Source: a virus. From it: a stretch of DNA of 64,000 nucleotides. The translations under genes and the position numbers were made by a program. Below, in pieces: positions 58,296 through 64,000 of this stretch (positions are counted from its first letter, which is position 1; every line of letters begins with the position of its first letter). The stretch spans positions 99,230 to 163,229 of the IMG/VR virus record IMGVR_UViG_3300029985_000017; one strand, written 5' to 3'. The notes below the pieces were generated by a model. That model saw nothing but the letters and a program-made list of their open reading frames with translations, had not been told where the DNA came from and ran no database searches.

Positions 58296-58741
58296 TTAAA
58301 TATATACTAATTCTATTTATATCTCAGTTAGCCTATAGCGGCGATTTTAACACGATTCAAGGGTTAGCTCATTCTAATGGTTTTAACCCGTCTAATAGGG
58401 TTGTCAAGGCTATATACCATGCGGCGCGGCTATACCATATCCCTGTAAAGGAATTGACTGCTATAGCTATCCTCGAAACGGGTATAGGCTTCAATGCCAA
58501 AGTTAGGCATAACTCCAATGGTACACTAGATATAGGTTTATTTCAGATTAACACTGTAAACCAGTCTAGTTGCAAGGAATTCAATTTGACTTCAATTGAA
58601 GGAAATGCGTTATGCGCGGCGAAGCTATTGCATAGGATAGCCCATAGGCATTCCGACTATTTAGGCCGTTATCACTCTAAAACACCTAGTCATAAAATCA
58701 AATATATCCGCGCTATTAAACATATCTTGGCCATTGAGTGA
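58292..58741 (+). CDS. Exported lytic transglycosylase
   Basis: 149 residues. Signal peptide (YILILFISQLAYSG), then an SLT domain: catalytic E62 in AIAILETGIGFNAK, followed by GTLDIGLFQINTVN. The C-terminal AxYNxG-type motif is replaced by RYHSKTPSHK. Acts on peptidoglycan from the periplasmic side; resembles transfer-system or entry transglycosylases (VirB1-like). Second such enzyme in the window. Overlaps the previous gene by four bases. Confidence 0.85.
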   Translation: MIKYILILFISQLAYSGDFNTIQGLAHSNGFNPSNRVVKAIYHAARLYHIPVKELTAIAILETGIGFNAKVRHNSNGTLDIGLFQINTVNQSSCKEFNLTSIEGNALCAAKLLHRIAHRHSDYLGRYHSKTPSHKIKYIRAIKHILAIE

Positions 58742-58850
58742 CAATTATTGTCCCGATTAGGTGACAATTTTTGTTATTGGGACAATTATTGTCCCGATTA
58801 GGATTGAAATGATTAGATTATTTCTGGCATTAGGGTTGCAATAGATAGTG
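58739..58850 (+). promoter_or_regulatory. Operator triad and promoter block, locus 1
   Basis: Sites start at 58739, 58762 and 58780 (spacing 23, 18). The outer two lie in a 22-base perfect direct repeat (GACAATTATTGTC palindrome plus CCGATTAGG). CTGGC at 58824, TGC at 58837 (offset 13). The first TGAC overlaps the stop codon of the transglycosylase. Confidence 0.65.
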
Positions 58851-58869
58851 TTATAGGAGATTTATTAAC

Positions 58870-58995
58870 ATGGCTGAAATTGTTCAAGTTAAAAACGGTT
58901 TTCAAGTGATTTATAAAGGCAGAATTAGTGTTAAATTTGATAGCATTCTTGATGCTATTCGGTATTCCTATAAAATGAAACGATTATACCTATAA
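58870..58995 (+). CDS. Unknown small protein
   Basis: 41 residues (MAEIVQVKNGFQVIYKGR...), alpha/beta. ATAGGAG lies eleven bases before ATG 58870. Downstream of promoter block 1. Confidence 0.6.
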   Translation: MAEIVQVKNGFQVIYKGRISVKFDSILDAIRYSYKMKRLYL

Positions 58996-59009
58996 TGGGG
59001 GAGTGAATT

Positions 59010-59129
59010 ATGCGAGTGTATTTCAAAGAGTCTAATAGTGATAAGTTATCTTTTACTGAAGTCTATACCCAAACTATGTATTTAATTGGAGTATTGACGA
59101 TTTTACTTGCAACGTGGTTTTATAACTAA
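59010..59129 (+). CDS. Small membrane peptide
   Basis: 39 residues: soluble first 20, then one membrane span (MYLIGVLTILLATWFYN). GGGGGAG precedes ATG 59010. Confidence 0.6.
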   Translation: MRVYFKESNSDKLSFTEVYTQTMYLIGVLTILLATWFYN

Positions 59130-59149
59130 ACTAGATTGATTAATGCTTT

Positions 59150-59186
59150 AGCCTGGTATAATTCTTGATTGAATTGTACCGGGCTT
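59150..59186 (+). terminator. Hairpin between small genes
   Basis: AGCC-T-GGTA-T-AATT pairs with AATT-G-TACC-G-GGCT around a 7-nt loop, ending in GGGCTTTAGC. Terminator or processing site; the T-run is short. Confidence 0.45.
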
Positions 59187-59207
59187 TAGCAATTGAAAGG
59201 TATTAAT

Positions 59208-59297
59208 ATGGGCATTAAAAAAACTGAATTGAAATGCTATGTTATGGTTCCGGCTAACAAAGTTAATCAAATCAATAGAAATTATGTATTTGATTAA
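59208..59297 (+). CDS. Unknown micropeptide, possibly 5' part of a broken gene
   Basis: 29 residues (MGIKKTELKCYVMVPANK... NRNYVFD). GAAAGG nine bases upstream. It overlaps the 59284 frame by 14 bases; reading across with a one-base shift would give a smooth 66-residue protein, so the two may be one gene split by frameshift. Confidence 0.45.
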   Translation: MGIKKTELKCYVMVPANKVNQINRNYVFD

Positions 59298-59403
59298 CTT
59301 TGACGATGCTAAAGTATTTTTTGAGTATTATTTAACTAAGGGTTATAAGGGTTTAAGTATAGAATCGGCTTTTATAATTGAAGGAGTATTATCAAATGAA
59401 TAG
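59284..59403 (+). CDS. Unknown small protein, overlapping frame
   Basis: 39 residues (MYLINFDDAKVFFEYYLTKG... IIEGVLSNE). No ribosome site of its own before ATG 59284, so it depends on coupling or frameshift from the 59208 frame. Stop overlaps the next start (ATGAATAG). Confidence 0.45.
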   Translation: MYLINFDDAKVFFEYYLTKGYKGLSIESAFIIEGVLSNE

Positions 59404-59617
59404 TTGTAGGTTATGCAATGATCGTGATTTATTGACTAATGGCCTATGCTTCCCATGCCACTATATGGATACCATTGTTTATAAAATGGGTTCCGATATC
59501 CTCTATGCCGATTATGATCACTTAATTGAAAAAGCGGATAGATATAACTCAATAGGCTTTTTGACTAGTAAATCGGTTAGGTTTATTGGCAATGTAAATC
59601 AATTGGGTTATAACTAA
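59396..59617 (+). CDS. Zinc-binding small protein
   Basis: 73 residues from ATG 59396 (AAGGAG ten bases upstream). CRLCND and CFPCH at residues 4-23 form a likely zinc finger; the rest is helical. Confidence 0.65.
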   Translation: MNSCRLCNDRDLLTNGLCFPCHYMDTIVYKMGSDILYADYDHLIEKADRYNSIGFLTSKSVRFIGNVNQLGYN

Positions 59618-59649
59618 TAGCTATTAATATCCTCTAATATCACCTATAA

Positions 59650-59686
59650 TAGCCCGGCTTATTCCTTCAGGGGATAGATCGGGCTA
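59650..59686 (+). terminator. Terminator-like hairpin
   Basis: TAGCCCG (59650-59656) pairs with CGGGCTA (59680-59686), with an inner ATTCC/GGGAT stem. It follows the 59617 stop and lies before operator locus 2. Confidence 0.5.
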
Positions 59687-59701
59687 TGTTATTTGGTATT
59701 A

Positions 59702-59815
59702 TGACCATAATTGTCAGTATTGAGTGACATTTTTGAGTATTATGACCATAATTGTCACTATTATATATTGATTTTATTAAATTTTATTTGGCCTACTGGT
59801 TGCAATAACTAATAT
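59702..59815 (+). promoter_or_regulatory. Operator triad and promoter block, locus 2
   Basis: TGAC at 59702, 59725 and 59743 (spacing 23, 18), the outer two within TGACCATAATTGTCA, a near-perfect dyad that is repeated exactly. TTGGC at 59788, TGC at 59801 (offset 13). ATG 59817 follows. Confidence 0.65.
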
Positions 59816-59816
59816 C

Positions 59817-59972
59817 ATGAGAGTATTTCAAATTAAATACAAGTTGAGATGCGGAACTATGGTAGAATGCTTTAAGGCTTATACCTGTACACTTGCGGTA
59901 GAAAAACTTTTAAAAGGTTTGACTCCGCGTGATAAGATGTATTTTAATATAGTTTCTATTAACATGCTTTGA
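59817..59972 (+). CDS. Unknown small protein, possibly leaderless
   Basis: 51 residues (MRVFQIKYKLRCGTMVECFKAY...). No ribosome site; the start sits at the same distance from the TGC block as in locus 0. N-terminal MRVFQIK resembles MKFQIKN of the pentapeptide protein at 63504, so a short N-terminal module may be shared. Confidence 0.6.
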   Translation: MRVFQIKYKLRCGTMVECFKAYTCTLAVEKLLKGLTPRDKMYFNIVSINML

Positions 59973-59981
59973 GGTATACCT

Positions 59982-60209
59982 ATGACACCGATGAAGTTTA
60001 AAGACGCAATCGATTTACTTGAGTCAAATGGCTTTGTGTTCATTCGTGCTAATGGTCATCAGATATATGGCAAGGGAAGCGTTAGGATTGCCCTAGCGCA
60101 TCAAAGGATTGTATCGGTAGGGGTTGTTAGGTCAATCCTCAGAGCTATTAAACAAGCCAATAGCCAAGAGCCTTTGACGCCATTTTTCGTCACATTGCCT
60201 AGCCGTTAA
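59982..60209 (+). CDS. hicA: HicA-like mRNA interferase fold protein
   Basis: 75 residues. IDLLESNGFVFIRANGHQIY-GKG...IALAHQRIVSVGVVRSILRAI follows HicA: the catalytic His is in NGHQIY (GSH in classical HicA), and the G..R.IL.. end is kept. HicA toxins cut mRNA; their antitoxin HicB is normally encoded next door, but the downstream gene is an amidoligase. So it may be a solitary toxin or an RNA-binding protein. GAGGT seven bases before ATG 59982. Confidence 0.75.
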   Translation: MTPMKFKDAIDLLESNGFVFIRANGHQIYGKGSVRIALAHQRIVSVGVVRSILRAIKQANSQEPLTPFFVTLPSR

Positions 60210-60291
60210 TTGTCATATTGCCCTAAATTGTCACTCGGTTTATTGATCTCATTAAGTTTTATTTGGTACGTTCATTGCTTTATACTATAGC
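60175..60291 (+). promoter_or_regulatory. Operator triad and promoter block, locus 3
   Basis: GTCA half-sites at 60189, 60212 and 60230 (spacing 23, 18), the first inside the hicA-like gene. TTGGT at 60263 and TGC at 60276 (offset 13); the last GTCA corresponds to a TGAC slot 56 bp before the TGC block. Drives the amidoligase gene. Confidence 0.6.
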
Positions 60292-60302
60292 AAGGAGTCA
60301 TT

Positions 60303-61670
60303 ATGCTGAAACATATTAGAATTCAGATTGACGGAAATAAAAGCTACCTGATTTATCAACGTGGTTTATTTCATGCCATTGAATTGATTAAGCCTATTGA
60401 AAATCATAGCTATTATGGTAATAGCACTACAGGAGGATTAAAAGGGGCATTTACCTATCTCAAAGTGGAAATCGGAAGTCAACGAGAAGCATTGAGAAAT
60501 GTTGATAAACTCACTTCAAAGGGTTCCGAATCAATTCTAAAGATTTTAAATAGAAAACGCGAACGAGTATGGCGCGAGTGTCTCAATTCAAAAAAGCCCG
60601 TTACCTTGCATAAGCACGTAGGGGTTGAAATTGAATTCGTTTCAGAGTCAACTAGGGAAGCTATAGCCAAGAGCCTTGCGCTAGCGGGTTTAGCTTCATT
60701 CACTGAATTAAAGTCAGATGGATCAGTACACGGCGGAAGTAGCGGCATTGACGGGGATTGTGATGGATCATGCCGTAGCGAATGCGAGTGTTATGAATGC
60801 GGCGAATATCACTATTGCGATGAAGAAACGGAATGCACTAGACAACGGCGAAGGATTGGCACAGTTAGTGACGGCGAATGGGAATATCGCGATGGCTGTA
60901 CCGAATGCAATGAAACTGAAACGATTGAAGATTGTGAATGCGGCGGCCAAAATGAACAAGGCGAAAATGTATGCAATGGCGCGCACGTAGTTTGTTCCGG
61001 CCATTGCCCAGGACATTATTGCCAAGGCTATGATGATCATGACAATAATAATTGTGAATGCGACCATAATGACTACTGTGGCGGCAATGATGGGAATAGT
61101 GGTCATGAGCTGGCTATAGTCGCAAAGTCTACTCAAATAGCTTCTGTGATTTCAAAAGCTTGTAAAGTGTTAGCTGATCACAAAGCAGAAGTAAATTCTA
61201 CATGCGGGTTACACGTTCACATTGACATGCGTAACCGTGACGAAAAACAAGCTTTTGCTAACTTAGTTAAATCTCAAAAGCTTTTATATAGCATGGTTCC
61301 ACGTTCAAGGTACGAAAACACTTATTGTAAACCAAACGATAAGGGTTTAAAAATGGATAGTTATCAAGGCAGGTACTTAGGCATTAACCCTAGTTCATAT
61401 GGTGAACACGGTACTATTGAAGTTAGATTGCATTCTGGTACGGTTAACGCTGAAAAAATCAATAATTGGATTAAATTACTACAGGCAATTGCATATTCAA
61501 AACGTGTACCAAAGATCGTAAAACTATCTGATTTAGTTAATAATGTTAAATTGCCTAGTACCTTAATTGAATACATTGAAAAACGATTGGCTACCTTTGC
61601 CAATAAACACCAAAGCTATTCGGTTGAAAATGATCTCAATATACAAATTGAATTGCCATTGGCCGCCTAA
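60303..61670 (+). CDS. Putative amidoligase (COOH-NH2 ligase) with Cys-rich insertion
   Basis: 455 residues. GVEIEF (107-112), STCGLHVHIDMR (299-310), and RYLGINPSSYGEHGTIEVRLHSGT (357-380, given in parts) are the core motifs of the glutamine-synthetase-like amidoligase family that joins amines to carboxylates using ATP. Residues about 150-265 are an insertion with 18 Cys plus many Asp/Glu/Gly/His, probably a metal-binding domain. The next gene is a class II glutamine amidotransferase, the expected ammonia donor. AAGGAG precedes ATG 60303. Confidence 0.82.
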   Translation: MLKHIRIQIDGNKSYLIYQRGLFHAIELIKPIENHSYYGNSTTGGLKGAFTYLKVEIGSQREALRNVDKLTSKGSESILKILNRKRERVWRECLNSKKPVTLHKHVGVEIEFVSESTREAIAKSLALAGLASFTELKSDGSVHGGSSGIDGDCDGSCRSECECYECGEYHYCDEETECTRQRRRIGTVSDGEWEYRDGCTECNETETIEDCECGGQNEQGENVCNGAHVVCSGHCPGHYCQGYDDHDNNNCECDHNDYCGGNDGNSGHELAIVAKSTQIASVISKACKVLADHKAEVNSTCGLHVHIDMRNRDEKQAFANLVKSQKLLYSMVPRSRYENTYCKPNDKGLKMDSYQGRYLGINPSSYGEHGTIEVRLHSGTVNAEKINNWIKLLQAIAYSKRVPKIVKLSDLVNNVKLPSTLIEYIEKRLATFANKHQSYSVENDLNIQIELPLAA

Positions 61671-61688
61671 CTTTGAAAGGATATGCCC

Positions 61689-62642
61689 TTGTGTAAAATA
61701 TTCGCCTTAACTAATGCCTCAAAAGTGAATTTTGATAGTAAGTTTATTAACATTGTCAAAAGTCAAGTATGTAAAACGAATGACCGCGATGGTTTTGGCT
61801 ATGCTGTACTCCGTGACTCAGGCTTAATACATGGTGAACGTACTACTAATCCCGAATTGTTTGAACCTTTGCGAGTGTCAGGGGTTACAGCGGCATTGCC
61901 TTGCATCGAAGTTACGCGCAATTCATTTGGTTCAATTGATGATACTAAACTAAAATCATTTATCGGACATGGGAGATTTTCGACTAATACCCGTAGCATT
62001 GAAAATACGCATCCATTTTTTGACGGCAATGCGGCATTAATTCACAATGGGGTTGTTAGGCATATTGGCCCTAAGATTGAGTCACTCAAAACCGATTGTG
62101 ATACTGAACTACTGGCCCATCACTGGGGTCAAAGTCAAATGCAAGGCATTGAGGATAGTATTACAGGTTATTATGCAATGGCTATACTTGAACACGGCAT
62201 GTTGCATATTGTTAAAGACTCAATTGCTTCACTTTATGTCGCATGGTCTCCTAGTATTGAAAGTTTTATTATTGCCACTACTCAAGACATTATTCAAGGG
62301 GTTGCTAAGGAAATGGGATGGGTTATTGAACCTTGTGAAGCTATTGCGGACAATTCTCATACGGTTTTTGACGGCAATAGCGTTGTGTCATGTGATGAAA
62401 TTTATCCCCTTGAAATCGACAATGGTCCTATTGATTCAAAAACTAGGGTTGCGTTAGGTATGGGCAGAGATTATGACGAACCATTGCCTGGCGATTCTGA
62501 AGAGTATTTTTCGGATGCGAATACTTTGGGCTATGAACGCGAATCAATTAGGTACAGCGATTTAAATGACGACGATGGGCCAGCTTATAGAGAAGACTAT
62601 TCGGCTGTTAGGGAATACATGAAAAGCAGAAAAGTAGGGTAA
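61689..62642 (+). CDS. Class II glutamine amidotransferase (Ntn hydrolase)
   Basis: 317 residues from TTG 61689. The in-frame ATG at 61683 is one base after the AAAGGA ribosome site, too close, whereas TTG is seven bases away and makes the protein begin Met-Cys, giving the Cys2 nucleophile that the family needs after Met removal. Further motifs: GHGRFSTN, ALIHNGVV, SLKTDCDTELL. The C-terminal 80 residues are acidic and unassigned. Supplies ammonia from glutamine, probably to the amidoligase upstream (12-18 bases away). Confidence 0.85.
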   Translation: MCKIFALTNASKVNFDSKFINIVKSQVCKTNDRDGFGYAVLRDSGLIHGERTTNPELFEPLRVSGVTAALPCIEVTRNSFGSIDDTKLKSFIGHGRFSTNTRSIENTHPFFDGNAALIHNGVVRHIGPKIESLKTDCDTELLAHHWGQSQMQGIEDSITGYYAMAILEHGMLHIVKDSIASLYVAWSPSIESFIIATTQDIIQGVAKEMGWVIEPCEAIADNSHTVFDGNSVVSCDEIYPLEIDNGPIDSKTRVALGMGRDYDEPLPGDSEEYFSDANTLGYERESIRYSDLNDDDGPAYREDYSAVREYMKSRKVG

Positions 62643-62646
62643 ACTA

Positions 62647-62793
62647 ATGATTTGGTTTATTTACTTCAATGGTGATTTTTACTATCCGAGTCAAGATAAC
62701 CACTATAAACATGGTCGATCGGTAGCATGGGAAGGATCGGAAAACGATGCACGTAGGGTATGTGATGAGTTTAATGCAAAGATAGGTGTATAG
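62647..62793 (+). CDS. Unknown small protein
   Basis: 48 residues (MIWFIYFNGDFYYPSQDNHY...), aromatic N-terminus and a charged helix. Starts four bases after the amidotransferase stop, so in the same operon. Confidence 0.6.
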   Translation: MIWFIYFNGDFYYPSQDNHYKHGRSVAWEGSENDARRVCDEFNAKIGV

Positions 62794-62854
62794 GTCATTT
62801 TTGATATATAGGGTTGTTTTGACCAAAAAGTGTTTTTTAACTGAAAGGATTGAT

Positions 62855-63070
62855 ATGACTAAGCTAGAATATGGAATTATACAGGCATCAATTGATTTGA
62901 TTAAAGCAATGCGTAAAGAAAACCTAGCTATGCCAAAATCATTTTGTGCGCCATTAACGGTTAATGCGGCAGGTATTCTATTGGCCAGATTGCAAGATGC
63001 TGGCCATGTATTTGAGCCTATTAAAGAAAAGCCTAAAACTGATTTTACTATGGATGACGTGCCATTTTAA
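62855..63070 (+). CDS. Small protein with SSB-like C-terminal tip
   Basis: 71 residues from ATG 62855 (AAAGGATTGAT upstream; earlier in-frame starts lack a ribosome site). Helical body and a C-terminus TDFTMDDVPF, closely like the DDDIPF tip by which single-stranded DNA-binding proteins recruit repair and replication proteins. No OB-fold is seen, so it may mimic the SSB tail. Function inferred only from the tip. Confidence 0.62.
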   Translation: MTKLEYGIIQASIDLIKAMRKENLAMPKSFCAPLTVNAAGILLARLQDAGHVFEPIKEKPKTDFTMDDVPF

Positions 63071-63098
63071 TTAAATTAAACTAACTGAAAGGATTAAT

Positions 63099-63299
63099 AT
63101 GAATTCATTTACAACTATCTATTTGACTGAAGACTATCAACCCGATGCTAGTGAGATCTCGCATCTAGAATATGCCGTCGAGCGTGAGATTGCCGTAGGT
63201 GAAGGGTTTATTAATGTATACAGCCGAGATAAGGAATTGATTAAAGATCTTGTGGATATTATAGGTGAGTTCTATGTTAAAGAAATTGCATGGGGATAG
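63099..63299 (+). CDS. Unknown acidic small protein
   Basis: 66 residues, acidic alpha/beta (FTTIYLTEDYQPDASEISHLEYAVE). GAAAGGATTAAT precedes the ATG. End of the amidoligase operon. Confidence 0.6.
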   Translation: MNSFTTIYLTEDYQPDASEISHLEYAVEREIAVGEGFINVYSRDKELIKDLVDIIGEFYVKEIAWG

Positions 63300-63442
63300 G
63301 TCAAATAGGGGATAGGTCAATTTCTATCTCCAAAAGTGTTTTCTCCCAAGAGTATTTTTTATGATGACAATAAACGTCAACCCAAAATTGTTACTTGCTT
63401 ATGTCTTAGACAGTATGTTTATTGATATCATTGGACTTTGTC

Positions 63443-63471
63443 TTGGCCTAACGCTTGCTATATAGTATGTC
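63443..63471 (+). promoter_or_regulatory. TTGGC-N8-TGC promoter block, locus 4
   Basis: TTGGCC at 63443 and TGC-TATATA from 63456 (offset 13 as at loci 0-3). A dyad TGAC-AATAAAC-GTCA (63365-63379) lies upstream, but the three-site spacing of the other loci is not kept here. Confidence 0.45.
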
Positions 63472-63503
63472 ATAACTGGGCAATAGCCCAAAGGGAATAT
63501 CAA

Positions 63504-64000
63504 ATGAAGTTTCAAATTAAAAATCGTTTTGATTCATCGGTTATCTTTGAATGTGAAGCAGAATCTTTTGGCATTGCTGTTGAACTAGCTATTAAAGCTG
63601 GGGCGAATCTCTCTGGGGCGAATCTCTCTAGGGCGAATCTCTATGGGGCGAATCTCTCTAGGGCGGATCTCTCTAGGGCGGATCTCTATGGGGCGAATCT
63701 CTCTGGGGCGAATCTCTCTAGGGCGAATCTCTCTGGGGCGGATCTCTATGGGGCGAATCTCTCTGGGGCGGATCTCTCTAGGGCGGATCTCTCTGGGGCG
63801 GATCTCTCTAGGGCGAATCTCTCTGGGGCGAATCTCTCTAGGGCGAATCTCTCTGGGGCGGATCTCTCTGGGGCGAATCTCTCTGGGGCGGATCTCTCTA
63901 GGGCGGATCTCTCTGGGGCGGATCTCTCTTTTACTTGTATCTTTGGATTATACTTAGGGAAACATTTTGTATTCGGATGGAAAAAGACCAAAGAAATCGT
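63504..64000 (+). CDS. Pentapeptide-repeat protein, C-terminus outside the window
   Basis: 165 residues visible, open at the window end. The N-terminus ([23 protein letters not shown]) is a short phage module; from residue 33 about 22 repeats of A(N/D)L(S/Y)(G/R) form a right-handed beta-helix, whose shape can mimic DNA in some family members. It ends in a hydrophobic stretch ([15 protein letters not shown]). AAAGGGA precedes ATG 63504. Confidence 0.85.
   Translation, partial: MKFQIKNRFDSSVIFECEAESFGIAVELAIKAGANLSGANLSRANLYGANLSRADLSRADLYGANLSGANLSRANLSGADLYGANLSGADLSRADLSGADLSRANLSGANLSRANLSGADLSGANLSGADLSRADLSGADLSFTCIFGLYLGKHFVFGWKKTKEI
63600..63929 (+). repeat. Tandem 15-bp repeats (about 22 units)
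   Basis: Units of the form GGGGCGAATCTCTCT with a few alternating changes (A/G in AAT/GAT, TCT/TAT, GGG/AGG). Near-identical at the DNA level, so recently expanded or kept alike by recombination; the copy number probably varies between isolates. Confidence 0.9.

Noticed and set aside
59701-59760. CRISPR-like repeat-spacer array from the repeated TGACCATAATTGTCA
   Set aside because: Only two full copies with one spacer, and the same spacing recurs at loci with different sequences, which fits operators, not CRISPR.
60718-61136. Long frames overlapping the amidoligase insertion on both strands
   Set aside because: Artefacts of the biased codons (GAA, TGC, GGC) in the Cys/Asp/Glu-rich insertion; the amidoligase frame runs through with conserved motifs on both sides.
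63746-63991. Reverse-strand frame of Ala/Pro/Glu/Arg repeats over the pentapeptide gene
   Set aside because: A shadow of the 15-bp tandem repeat; the plus-strand frame has a ribosome site and a known fold.

Overview
The window is a stretch of a large, double-stranded DNA, contractile-tailed (myovirus-type) bacteriophage genome that probably infects a Gram-negative bacterium. The evidence is a full tail/baseplate gene set (tape measure, hub, spike, LysM/gp25-like protein, baseplate J, fibres), dense packing of small genes with ATGA-type overlaps, three free-standing homing endonucleases, two lysozyme-like transglycosylases, and envelope-directed accessory genes (lipoproteins, a PagL-like outer-membrane enzyme, a c-type cytochrome). 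The DNA is AT-rich. I found no tRNA, rRNA, CRISPR array or insertion sequence. The host cannot be named from the sequence alone.

Layout. (1) 1-26.3 kb: late structural block, nearly all leftward (tape measure -> hub -> spike -> LysM/gp25 -> baseplate J -> wedge-like -> tube-like -> fibres). It is interrupted by two rightward islands (5.4-7.3 kb: Zn/coiled-coil protein, transglycosylase, unknown, phosphoesterase; 18.8-19.8 kb: lipoprotein metallopeptidase) and two homing endonucleases. (2) 26.4-55.3 kb: leftward accessory/metabolic block of many short genes. It includes Fis-like, ParB-like and AT-hook DNA-binding proteins, GMP reductase, B12-dependent ribonucleotide reductase, dUTPase, dCMP deaminase, pyrophosphatase, HAD enzymes, a nucleotidyltransferase, Hsp20, a c-type cytochrome, a PagL-like enzyme, a pyrimidine-dimer glycosylase family protein, and many unknown Zn-binding or membrane peptides. 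(3) 50.6-57.0 kb: long non-coding stretches that hold a family of structured RNA elements. (4) 57.0-57.9 kb: a divergent, non-coding junction full of strand-biased TGAC repeats. (5) 57.9-64 kb: a rightward arm with its own promoter type (transglycosylase, HicA-like protein, amidoligase plus class II glutamine amidotransferase, small proteins, pentapeptide-repeat protein cut by the window edge).

Regulation readable from the sequence falls into three classes. Accessory operons use sigma70-like TTGACT/A-N16-18-TANNNT promoters; several put the start codon only 6-7 nt past the -10, implying leaderless mRNAs. Late genes and some RNA elements share a TATGATATA-like element. The right arm uses a third layout: three TGAC/GTCA sites at fixed spacing (23 or 24, then 18 bp), followed 56-57 bp later by a TTGGC-N8-TGC promoter block, repeated at four loci.

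Most novel items: the RNA family (six members, covarying closing stems and a covarying 5-bp 3' hairpin, with promoters placed so that transcription starts at the stem base), and the right-arm operator triads. Also notable are the amidoligase/amidotransferase pair and phage-borne PagL-like and cytochrome c proteins.
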